The position numbers and the translations under genes were made by a program. The notes beneath the pieces are model-generated. The model saw only the letters and a list, made by a program, of their open reading frames with translations. It did no database searches and had not been told where the DNA came from. From Maribacter sp. (GTDB lineage: Bacteria; Bacteroidota; Bacteroidia; Flavobacteriales; Flavobacteriaceae), in assembly GCA_018679695.1 (NCBI GenBank), contig JAHHKH010000041.1, positions 1-5,323 of the forward strand: a stretch of 5,323 nucleotides of DNA, given 5' to 3'. The stretch's first letter is position 1, and every line of letters starts with the position of its first letter. Shown piece by piece: positions 1 to 5,323 of the stretch.

Positions 1-735
1 CCAATGTACTCTGCTACCGGGGATATTGTAAATCAGTTATATGCCTATTGGAATGTTAGTGACAATGTAACGCTTACTTTTGGAAATTTTAATACATTCC
101 TAGGGTACGAAGTAATTTCACCGGCGGCTAATTTCAACTACAGTACTTCTTATTTATTCTCTTATGGACCATTTAGCCATACTGGTTTAAAAGCTGATTT
201 TGATCTAGGGAATGATTGGTCTGCTATGTTGGCCGTCATGAACCCAACGGATTTGACAGAGTTTAACCCTAATGGCAAATACGCTTATGGTGCACAATTG
301 GGTTATAGCGGTCAATTTTTGAATTTCTTGGCCGATGATGGTTCTTTTGAAGTGGATTTCACTGGTGGTTTTGATGTTTCGGAAGACTTCTTTTTAGGAA
401 TCAATGCGGCCTATTTTGATGGTGCCGACGGTATCGGCAGTTTTGCAGGTGCAGCAATCTATCCCCAACTGGCCACTTCAGATAACTTTACTATTGGGCT
501 AAGAGGCGAATATTTCACTGAAACCGATTTCTTTGGTGCTATTGGAGCGACTGATCCAGAAGGTGATGCCAGCGTATTTGCGGTTACGCTAACAGGTAGC
601 GCTACCATCGGTGATCTAATGATTAAGCCTGAGCTAAGGTTGGATAGCGCTTCTGAAGATGCATTTTTAGATGCTGACGGAGAACCTCTGGGCAGCTTAT
701 CTTCCTTTGTACTTGCAGCTATTTATTCTTTCTAA
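1..735 (+). CDS. Outer-membrane beta-barrel porin, OmpL-like (BBP2 type), 3' part only
   Basis: The reading frame is open from base 1, so the gene starts outside the window; the ATG at 4 is an internal Met. The visible 244 residues contain no cysteine and alternate polar and hydrophobic residues in short stretches separated by Gly/Asp/Asn-rich turns, as expected of transmembrane beta-strands. The chain ends in ...AIYSF, with the C-terminal Phe typical of outer-membrane barrels recognised by the BAM complex. The segment FGNFNTFLGYEVISPAANFN followed by a Tyr/Phe-rich stretch and GPFSHTGLKA resembles the putative beta-barrel porin-2 (OmpL-like) family of Bacteroidota. The expected role is a passive diffusion channel in the outer membrane; the substrate cannot be read from the sequence. 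The gene is followed 37 bp later by a strong intrinsic terminator, so it is the last gene of its transcription unit. Family call is good; function in detail is unknown. Confidence 0.85.
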   Translation, partial: PMYSATGDIVNQLYAYWNVSDNVTLTFGNFNTFLGYEVISPAANFNYSTSYLFSYGPFSHTGLKADFDLGNDWSAMLAVMNPTDLTEFNPNGKYAYGAQLGYSGQFLNFLADDGSFEVDFTGGFDVSEDFFLGINAAYFDGADGIGSFAGAAIYPQLATSDNFTIGLRGEYFTETDFFGAIGATDPEGDASVFAVTLTGSATIGDLMIKPELRLDSASEDAFLDADGEPLGSLSSFVLAAIYSF

Positions 736-772
736 TATAATTGGTTGGTTTTATTATAGTTTGAGTTGATTG

Positions 773-808
773 AAAACCCTGGCGATAATGTCGGGGTTTT
801 TATTTTTT
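773..808 (+). terminator. Intrinsic terminator of the porin gene, overlapping the convergent gene's stop
   Basis: An 11-bp stem pairs 773-783 (AAAACCCTGGC) with 790-800 (GTCGGGGTTTT), including two G-U pairs, around the 6-base loop GATAAT. A T-rich tract runs through 797-808. The stop codon of the convergent lipoprotein gene (800-802) lies in this T-tract. On the - strand the same stem ends in a short TTTT run, so it may also terminate that gene, though less efficiently. Confidence 0.85.
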
Positions 809-1456
809 GCCCTTTTTAAAATCCTTTACTCCAGCAAGAACTCTGGTATTCAGTGCATTGACGCTTGGCACAATTGGACAGGAATATTTCTTGTTATAAA
901 CACAATAGGGATTATAGGCTTTATTGAAGTCGATGGTAATACTATCTCCCGTTGGTATTGACAAATCAATATACCTTCCCCCAGCATAGGTTTCTACGCC
1001 ATTGGTTTGGTCAGCGAATGGTAAAAAAAGATAATCTTCATACCCTTCTTCCAACATCAATTTTTTATTTTGATAAACCTCTAACCGGTGTTCCTGCCCA
1101 TTGAGTTGAAAATGGGCAATTCCATAAACAACTTCCTCAGACATTCGATCTGTAGTGGTAGGCATAAAAAAAGGTAAGGCTTCAGGTGTTAAAACAAATT
1201 TTGCCTTGACTATATAGCTTGTATCAGGTTGAAAAAAATCAAGCCTCTCAAATTCTTTTCGAAATCTATCAGGTAAAGGCGAGGTTTCAGGGTTTTTAAA
1301 ATCTTCATTCATTTTAGATTGGAACTTTAAAATATCCTTCAAAGAAGTAGTTGTAACCAACACCGTTTCATTTCGTTTTTCGTCATGGTATTTTCTCTCC
1401 TGTTTACAACTCGTTATAAGGGTTAAAAAAAACAGCACATAAAAGACCTCTTTCAT
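800..1456 (-). CDS. DUF1684-family lipoprotein
   Basis: The 218-residue product starts MKEVFYVLFFLTLITSCKQE, a lipoprotein signal with lipobox ITSC and Cys17 as the lipidated residue. I chose the ATG at 1456; an in-frame TTG at 1486 would add ten residues and ruin the signal peptide, and it sits in the likely promoter. The mature part matches the DUF1684 pattern: an N-terminal LKFQSKMNEDFKNPETSPL segment (about 43-61), a beta-rich middle, then FLPFADQTNGVETYAGGRY (144-162), IDFNKAYNPYCVYN (175-188) and YSCPIVP (191-197). The biochemical function of DUF1684 is not established. Residues after Cys17 (KQERKY) are not an acidic cluster like the known Bacteroidota surface-export signal, so a periplasm-facing anchor is more likely. 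The gene stands alone, convergent with the porin and divergent from the MFS operon. Confidence 0.87.
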   Translation of the reverse strand: MKEVFYVLFFLTLITSCKQERKYHDEKRNETVLVTTTSLKDILKFQSKMNEDFKNPETSPLPDRFRKEFERLDFFQPDTSYIVKAKFVLTPEALPFFMPTTTDRMSEEVVYGIAHFQLNGQEHRLEVYQNKKLMLEEGYEDYLFLPFADQTNGVETYAGGRYIDLSIPTGDSITIDFNKAYNPYCVYNKKYSCPIVPSVNALNTRVLAGVKDFKKGKK

Positions 1457-1475
1457 AAATGATGCATTATAAAAA

Positions 1476-1483
1476 CAAAAATA
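1476..1483 (-). promoter_or_regulatory. Candidate -7 promoter element for the DUF1684 gene
   Basis: On the - strand the bases read TATTTTTG, a full match to the Bacteroidota -7 consensus TAnnTTTG. It lies 19 bp upstream of the chosen ATG at 1456, giving a predicted leader of only about 10-15 bases. No TTG/TTTG was found at the usual -33 spacing; the nearest (1515-1517) is about 31 bases away. Low-complexity T runs make chance matches fairly common here. Confidence 0.4.
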
Positions 1484-1503
1484 CAACTTATATAAATTTT
1501 AGC

Positions 1504-1511
1504 TAGATTTG
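1504..1511 (+). promoter_or_regulatory. Candidate -7 promoter element for the MFS operon leader
   Basis: The bases TAGATTTG match the Bacteroidota -7 consensus TAnnTTTG on the + strand. No -33 TTG was seen at the usual distance. Transcription would begin near 1515-1520, just before the small ORF at 1530, and meet the terminator at 1626-1659. This makes a leader RNA of about 140 bases. The element sits 20 bp from the opposing -7 element of the DUF1684 gene, so the two promoters would overlap. Confidence 0.4.
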
Positions 1512-1529
1512 TTCCAATCGTAACCCCCT

Positions 1530-1601
1530 ATGAGTATAAGATCGATTCATAAAAAAGCAATACTATATCTACTGAGGTGGATCCAGTGTTTTTATGCTTA
1601 A
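1530..1601 (+). CDS. Possible 23-residue leader peptide ahead of the MFS operon
   Basis: An ATG-to-TAA ORF encodes 23 residues, MSIRSIHKKAILYLLRWIQC followed by FYA. It is basic at the start and hydrophobic/aromatic towards the end. An in-frame stop at 1521-1523 makes ATG 1530 the first start in this frame. No Shine-Dalgarno sequence precedes it, which is not unusual in this phylum. I do not recognise the peptide. Interest comes only from its position: between a candidate promoter and an orphan terminator, with its last codons covering one strand of a possible antiterminator. An ORF of this size could easily arise by chance. Confidence 0.3.
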   Translation: MSIRSIHKKAILYLLRWIQCFYA

Positions 1602-1653
1602 AATCGAGTGAATTTTAAAATATCATAAAGCCTGGCAGCATTGTCAGGCTTTA
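1571..1653 (+). promoter_or_regulatory. Candidate transcription attenuator (mutually exclusive RNA stems)
   Basis: Four segments can form alternative stems. Segment 1 (1571-1577) pairs with 1582-1587 in a small bulged hairpin. Segment 2 (1583-1592, CCAGTGTTTT) can instead pair with segment 3 (1627-1635, AAAGCCTGG) in nine pairs with one bulged base at 1587 and one G-U pair. Segment 3 otherwise pairs with segment 4 (1643-1653) to form the terminator. A further AT-only hairpin (1598-1604 with 1612-1618) lies between. The 1:2, 2:3, 3:4 order is that of classic attenuators. The pairings are checked base by base; that they operate in the cell is inference. Confidence 0.3.
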
Positions 1654-1659
1654 TTTTTT
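1626..1659 (+). terminator. Strong intrinsic terminator immediately upstream of the MFS gene
   Basis: An 11-bp stem pairs 1626-1636 (TAAAGCCTGGC) with 1643-1653 (GTCAGGCTTTA) around the 6-base loop AGCATT, followed by six T at 1654-1659. It is oriented towards the + strand and lies 14 bp before the MFS ATG. No conventional + strand gene ends upstream: that DNA is the DUF1684 gene on the other strand, and the porin has its own terminator. It therefore ends either a short leader/small RNA or a regulated leader of the MFS operon. Confidence 0.85.
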
Positions 1660-1673
1660 GGATGTAAATTACA

Positions 1674-2879
1674 ATGAAACAACTATATATAAATTATATA
1701 AATTCCTTCAAAGGTCTTTCCAAAGAGGTTTGGTGGCTGGCATTGATTACCCTTGTGAATAGGGCAGGAACAATGGTAATACCTTTTCTATCATTGTATC
1801 TAACGCAAAGTATGGGATTCACCTTGGAAAATGTTGGTAGTATAATGACCAGCTTTGGGCTTGGGTCCCTTGTGGGCGCCTGGATTGGAGGTAGGTTAAC
1901 CGATAGGCTGGGCTTTTATAAAGTAATGCTCATAAGCCTGATCACAACGGGGATATTCTTTATCGGCATTCAATTTCTTAGCGGATTTTGGGCAATTTGT
2001 ATAGGAATATTCATTCTTATGATCTTTGCCGATGCTTTTAGGCCCGCGGTTTATGTTGCCTTGAATGCCTATAGTAAGACCGAAAACAAAACACGATCGG
2101 TTTCCTTGATTCGTTTGGCCATAAATTTAGGGTTTTCAGCAGGTCCGGCAATTGGCGGAATTATCATTGGTTCCTTAGGCTACCGAGGATTGTTCTGGGT
2201 CGATGGCCTGACATGTATTTTGGCCGGGGCCTTATTGTTACTGGTACTTAATCCTAAAAAATCAATTGTATTGGATAATGTACATCATAAATCACCCAAA
2301 TCGGCTTATAGCGATTCTAAATACCTTTTATTCATTGCAGCAATGGTATTGTTCGGATTTGCCTTTGTTCAATACTTTTCTACCATACCCGTATACTATA
2401 GTGAAGTTCATTCCTTAAGCGAGTTTCAAATTGGTTTGCTCTTGGCTTTGAACGGATTTTTCATTTTTGTTTTTGAAATGCCCTTGATCAAGTATATGGA
2501 AAGCAGGCCTTGGTCCAAAATTTCGAACATAATTATTGGATTAGTCTTGACCGCCATTAGTTTTTCAATATTGAACTTCATCTCCTGGATAGGAGTACTG
2601 ACTCTGGGGATGCTTCTAGTGACTCTTGGGGAGATGATCGCATTTCCCTTTTCGAATGCCTTTGCCATGGATCGTGCAAAAAGAGGAAATCAAGGCGAGT
2701 ATATGGCATTATACAGTATTTCCTTTTCTTTAGCACATGTGTTTGGGCATAATACCGGAATGCGTTCGGTTGCTAGTTTTGGCTATGAAATTACCTGGTA
2801 TGGTATTTCGATGATCTGCTTTTTGGGAATATTGCTACTTTTACTTTTAAGGAATGTTTTAAAACGACATAAACAATGA
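1674..2879 (+). CDS. MFS transporter, drug-efflux (MdtH-like) type
   Basis: The 401-residue product has the length and hydrophobicity of a 12-helix major facilitator superfamily transporter in the inner membrane. The first helix begins near Trp20. Motif A lies between helices 2 and 3 at about 68-83 (GAWIGGRLTDRLGFYK, with Asp77, Arg78 and Gly80). Helix 4 carries the charged segment FADAFRPA (118-125). Helix 5 carries SAGPAIGG (155-162), the motif C signature of proton-driven drug antiporters. A hydrophilic loop at about 193-216 separates the two halves. Helix 11 contains the unusual AHVFGHN (354-360), with two His residues. The likely role is proton-coupled export of a small compound; the substrate is unknown. 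The ATG at 1674 is the first in frame, 14 bp after a terminator, so expression probably depends on readthrough. The stop overlaps the next gene's start (ATGA), implying translational coupling to the DJ-1/PfpI protein. Confidence 0.87.
   Translation: MKQLYINYINSFKGLSKEVWWLALITLVNRAGTMVIPFLSLYLTQSMGFTLENVGSIMTSFGLGSLVGAWIGGRLTDRLGFYKVMLISLITTGIFFIGIQFLSGFWAICIGIFILMIFADAFRPAVYVALNAYSKTENKTRSVSLIRLAINLGFSAGPAIGGIIIGSLGYRGLFWVDGLTCILAGALLLLVLNPKKSIVLDNVHHKSPKSAYSDSKYLLFIAAMVLFGFAFVQYFSTIPVYYSEVHSLSEFQIGLLLALNGFFIFVFEMPLIKYMESRPWSKISNIIIGLVLTAISFSILNFISWIGVLTLGMLLVTLGEMIAFPFSNAFAMDRAKRGNQGEYMALYSISFSLAHVFGHNTGMRSVASFGYEITWYGISMICFLGILLLLLLRNVLKRHKQ
2876..2879 (+). promoter_or_regulatory. ATGA stop/start overlap coupling the MFS and DJ-1/PfpI genes
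   Basis: The TGA of the MFS gene (2877-2879) overlaps the ATG of the next gene (2876-2878). No separate ribosome binding site is visible, so termination-reinitiation probably drives translation of the second gene at a level tied to the first. Confidence 0.8.
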
Positions 2880-3613
2880 AATATGCCTATTTACTTTTTT
2901 TACTCTTCATTCTTTCAATGGGATGTAATTCTAAAAAAGAGCAAGTACATACCTTGGTGGAAAAAGAACGGGTTTTGCCCAAAATTGAGGAAGGACGTTA
3001 TAATGTCGCATTTTTAATTATGGACGGCACTTATAATACCGAATTTACAGCTCCCTTTGATATTTTTCAGCATACGCAATACAGGAAGGGCATAAAAGCG
3101 ATGAACACGTTTACGGTTGCAAATACCTTAGATCCAGTAGCGACTTTTGAAGGCGTTCGCATATTACCTGATTTTGATTATACCCGGGATTCACTACCCC
3201 AAATCGACATTCTAGTGGTGCCTAGTGCGGAACATCATCTAGATAGCGACTTAAAGGATACTGCAATGCTGAATTTTGTTCGCAAGGTTGATAAAAATGC
3301 CTTATACATAACCTCACATTGTGATGGTGCTTTTGTATTGGCCAAAGCCGGAGTGTTAGACAGTGTTACTTCAACAACATTTCCCAATGATATAGAACTT
3401 TACAGGAAAACATTTCCGCATTTAGCGATAGCGGATGATGTTATTTTTGTACATGATGGCAAATATATAACCTCGGCTGGGGGGGCAAAAAGTTTTGAAG
3501 CTGCCCTTTATTTATGTGAAATTCTCTACGGTAAGGAGATTACTCGGTCCATCGCCAAAGGACTAGTCATAGATTGGGATGTTTCCAATGTCCCCAATCT
3601 TATTCTTCAATGA
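2876..3613 (+). CDS. DJ-1/PfpI-family protein with lipoprotein signal
   Basis: The 245-residue product begins MKYAYLLFLLFILSMGCNSK: a charged start, a hydrophobic core and a relaxed lipobox SMGC with Cys17. After a short linker the DJ-1/PfpI domain runs from about 42 to 235. It has VAFLIMDGTYNTEFTAPFDIF (split here around Glu56, the conserved acidic position), IDILVVPSAE (110-119), the nucleophile elbow ITSHCDGAFVLAKAG (145-159, Cys149) and ITSAGGAKSFEAAL (198-211). The layout is closest to the isonitrile hydratase/AraC-type regulator branch, but no DNA-binding domain follows and the usual TTHW after the elbow reads TTFP (167-170). Members are normally cytosolic, so envelope anchoring is unusual. 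Coupled to the MFS gene by ATGA, it may act on the exported compound, but this is inference; catalytic activity is likely, substrate unknown. The 3' end overlaps the convergent gene by 14 bp, leaving no intergenic terminator. Confidence 0.85.
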   Translation: MKYAYLLFLLFILSMGCNSKKEQVHTLVEKERVLPKIEEGRYNVAFLIMDGTYNTEFTAPFDIFQHTQYRKGIKAMNTFTVANTLDPVATFEGVRILPDFDYTRDSLPQIDILVVPSAEHHLDSDLKDTAMLNFVRKVDKNALYITSHCDGAFVLAKAGVLDSVTSTTFPNDIELYRKTFPHLAIADDVIFVHDGKYITSAGGAKSFEAALYLCEILYGKEITRSIAKGLVIDWDVSNVPNLILQ

Positions 3614-5012
3614 TATCGTACCTTGCTTTTTTCAAATACTTTGCAACCAATGCGTTGAATTCTGGAGTAATCCGGAATAGTGCTGTATGCTCCAATGCAT
3701 AAAGTTCATCGGTGTTGGAATATCCCCTTTTTAAAAGTTCTTCGAGATAATACAGGGCCGTACCATAGTCCTCTACTTTGGCATTCAAGGAAATCACTTT
3801 TTTATAATATGAAAAATCGTCAGGGGATGTTATGGTTTTCAACATCCAAAGAAAATTTAAGGCTTCTTCATCAATCGGGGTATCAAGGGTAATCAAATCA
3901 ATATTATCTTCGATCAAGGCATTCAAATATCCTTCTAGACGAACCCCCATTTGTCGTTGAAATTCATTCTTGCTATTTCTATGCTTTTTCAATTCTCCCA
4001 TTTGATAATTCCACCAACCCAAATTGTTATAGTTATAGGTGAAAATGTCTTCTTCCAAATAATAATCATAATCATCTTTTATAAGAGATTCTTTAAATAA
4101 CCAGGTATTAAGACTTCTTTTTTGTGATTTATAGGCAGTTCCTCTTTTAAGCGTTTTTCTACTGCTCTTAAGCGAATCCACATCTTTAAAGTGTCTATAT
4201 ACTTCCATAATCTCACCGAGCTCATCATAGGCCTGTACTGCCCTGCTGTTGGCAATAAGTTCATTAACTTCAAGAAGTCGGCTATCATAACTATTTTCAA
4301 TAAATGCTGTATCAACAGGTATTACCTTTTTCGTCATAGCCCGAAGATCAAAGAGTTCCATTGCCCGTGAAAGTAAATGCTGCGAGGGCCATTTATGGCC
4401 TCCATTAAAAATCAATGTTTGGTTAGGGAATTTCATTAAATCAAAAAGCTTCTCCATTTTCACCATCTCCGGATAATTAAAATCCTCATTGCCAACAACT
4501 CCTACAAAATGAAAAGGATTTTTACTTGATAATATTTCTTTATTACCTACAGTGGACCCACATGAAATAACCCCCGTAATCTGATTCATGAATGTTGGCA
4601 TTACAGAAGCAATCCGGGCACCACCATCAAAGCCTGCGGTATAAACCCTATCCTTTTGGATTTTAAACATTTTAAATACCGTATTGAACATTCTTCTGGA
4701 AATCAATACATTTTGGGTCAATGACAAGCTATCATTGACCTTGTTCGACGCCGCCAATATGTAGTTGTTTTGTTCAGCGGCACCGGAAAACATGCGTAGT
4801 ACCATATCGCCCCGACCTTGCATATCATAAACAAAGATTATTGGCCAACTTTTTGATGCATCGAACTTTGTAGGCAAAAACAAGGCGAAATCCTCAGGAA
4901 TGGTATCATTTACAGCGATACTTTTCATTATTGTCCCTATTCTAAGGGTTAGTTCCTGAGCTGTAGATAAAAAGGAAACACTCAATACAAGTACAAGTAA
5001 TAATTTCTTCAT
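3600..5012 (-). CDS. Secreted alpha/beta-hydrolase-fold protein with Asp at the nucleophile position and helical C-terminal region
   Basis: I chose the ATG at 5012 (470 residues), which starts a clean Sec signal peptide, MKKLLLVLVLSVSFLSTAQE, probably cut after STA; an in-frame GTG at 5024 would add only four residues. Residues about 38-225 look like an alpha/beta-hydrolase of the dienelactone hydrolase/PHB-depolymerase kind: PIIFVYDMQG (57-66, strand and oxyanion turn), RVYTAGFDGGARIAS (122-136, nucleophile elbow), VGVVGNEDFN (170-179, possible acid Asp177) and FNGGHKWP (202-209, catalytic His206 position). The elbow reads G-F-D-G-G, with Asp129 where Ser is expected, so normal esterase chemistry is doubtful. 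Residues about 245-470 are helix-rich, with a TPR-like segment near 412-432 (EDYGTALYYLEELLKRGYSN). Likely periplasmic or secreted; function unknown. It lies 73 bp downstream of the MscS gene on the same strand. That gap shows no convincing terminator or -7 element, so co-transcription is possible. Confidence 0.78.
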   Translation of the reverse strand: MKKLLLVLVLSVSFLSTAQELTLRIGTIMKSIAVNDTIPEDFALFLPTKFDASKSWPIIFVYDMQGRGDMVLRMFSGAAEQNNYILAASNKVNDSLSLTQNVLISRRMFNTVFKMFKIQKDRVYTAGFDGGARIASVMPTFMNQITGVISCGSTVGNKEILSSKNPFHFVGVVGNEDFNYPEMVKMEKLFDLMKFPNQTLIFNGGHKWPSQHLLSRAMELFDLRAMTKKVIPVDTAFIENSYDSRLLEVNELIANSRAVQAYDELGEIMEVYRHFKDVDSLKSSRKTLKRGTAYKSQKRSLNTWLFKESLIKDDYDYYLEEDIFTYNYNNLGWWNYQMGELKKHRNSKNEFQRQMGVRLEGYLNALIEDNIDLITLDTPIDEEALNFLWMLKTITSPDDFSYYKKVISLNAKVEDYGTALYYLEELLKRGYSNTDELYALEHTALFRITPEFNALVAKYLKKARYDIIEE

Positions 5013-5085
5013 GCCATTTAACACATCAAAAATCTAGCCAAATAAATAGCTTTAACAGATAGAACGAAGGTAATTCAAAATAATC

Positions 5086-5323
5086 TTATTCCCCGATAAG
5101 TCCTATTTCAATTCCTTCAGAATACGCAACTTTTATATCATTATCGCTAAATGCCCTTTTTATTGCCTCATTGGATTGAAAAGTTACTTCCCAATAATCG
5201 TCTGGCAAAACATAAGGCCTAACCAATAACTCGATACTGTGTGAATCAAAGGTATTGATCCCTATTTCGGGTGGTGGTTCTTGCAGCACTTTGGGAATAG
5301 TTGAAAGGGCCTCCATTATAATC
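5086..5323 (-). CDS. MscS-family mechanosensitive channel, C-terminal end only
   Basis: The frame stays open through base 5323, so the gene's 5' part lies beyond the window; the ATG at 5314-5316 is internal. The 78 visible residues match the cytoplasmic C-terminal alpha/beta domain of small-conductance mechanosensitive channels: a helix ending IPKVLQEPPPEIGINTF, a strand SIELLVRPYV, then DYWEVTFQSNEAIKRAF. MscS proteins sit in the inner membrane and release solutes upon hypo-osmotic shock. The usual MscS ending, where the last strand reads like IPFPQ, is replaced here by IKVAYSEGIEIGLIGE. The diagnostic pore helix is outside the window, so whether the full protein is a short MscS or a larger relative cannot be judged. 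Confidence 0.83.
   Translation of the reverse strand, partial: IIMEALSTIPKVLQEPPPEIGINTFDSHSIELLVRPYVLPDDYWEVTFQSNEAIKRAFSDNDIKVAYSEGIEIGLIGE

Noticed and set aside
770..961. 63-residue + strand ORF with a hydrophobic start, after the porin
   Set aside because: It begins with a TTG inside the terminator and runs antisense to the DUF1684 gene, whose family motifs lie in the opposite frame. It is a shadow.
1457..1625. Possible tRNA gene upstream of the orphan terminator
   Set aside because: There is no T-loop GTTCGAATC-like sequence and no cloverleaf pairing; the AT-rich short stems seen do not fit a tRNA.
1652..1660. TATTTTTTG as a -7 promoter element for the MFS gene
   Set aside because: It has one base too many for TAnnTTTG, consists of the terminator's own T-tract, and would leave only about 7 bases of leader before the ATG.
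2426..2668. 80-residue - strand ORF inside the MFS gene
   Set aside because: It is antisense to conserved transmembrane helices, has no recognisable motif and no start signal.
3680..3892. 70-residue + strand ORF
   Set aside because: It is antisense to the C-terminal helical region of the hydrolase gene and has no family resemblance.
4079..4315. 78-residue - strand ORF in another frame of the hydrolase gene
   Set aside because: It lies wholly inside the real gene and shows no recognisable domain; the real frame continues uninterrupted through it.
5039..5048. TATTTATTTG on the - strand as the promoter of the hydrolase gene
   Set aside because: The spacing between TA and TTTG is four bases instead of two, and the TTTG at 5076-5079 is too far upstream for a -33 element.

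Overview
The window looks like chromosomal DNA of a Flavobacteriaceae-type member of the Bacteroidota. The DNA is AT-rich, genes lack obvious Shine-Dalgarno sequences, and two intergenic sites match the Bacteroidota -7 consensus TAnnTTTG. Protein families fit too: an OmpL-like beta-barrel porin, a DUF1684 lipoprotein, and short-signal lipoproteins. The genus cannot be fixed from the sequence alone. No RNA genes, insertion sequences, CRISPR arrays or long repeats were seen.

Layout from left to right: (1) The 3' end of a porin gene on the + strand (1-735) stops just before a strong intrinsic terminator (773-808). (2) A convergent DUF1684-family lipoprotein gene on the - strand (800-1456) has its stop codon inside that terminator's T-tract. 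(3) A 217-bp intergenic region (1457-1673) carries back-to-back -7 elements, a 23-codon ORF, and a second strong intrinsic terminator facing an efflux gene with no annotated gene upstream to terminate. (4) A two-gene + strand operon follows: an MFS transporter (1674-2879), then a DJ-1/PfpI-family predicted lipoprotein (2876-3613), joined by an ATGA overlap. (5) Tail-to-tail with that operon and overlapping it by 14 bp is a secreted alpha/beta-hydrolase-fold protein (3600-5012, - strand) with an Asp where the nucleophilic Ser is expected. (6) Upstream of it on the same strand is the C-terminal end of an MscS-type mechanosensitive channel (5086-5323), cut by the window edge.

The most interesting observation is the leader of the MFS/DJ-1 operon. 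A short ORF, a candidate antiterminator pairing (1583-1592 with 1627-1635) and a terminator (1626-1659) are arranged as in a ribosome-controlled transcription attenuator. This arrangement is read from the sequence; its regulatory role is inference. Other points of interest are the predicted envelope-anchored DJ-1/PfpI protein coupled to an efflux pump and the Ser-to-Asp nucleophile elbow. The remaining genes look like ordinary envelope housekeeping functions.
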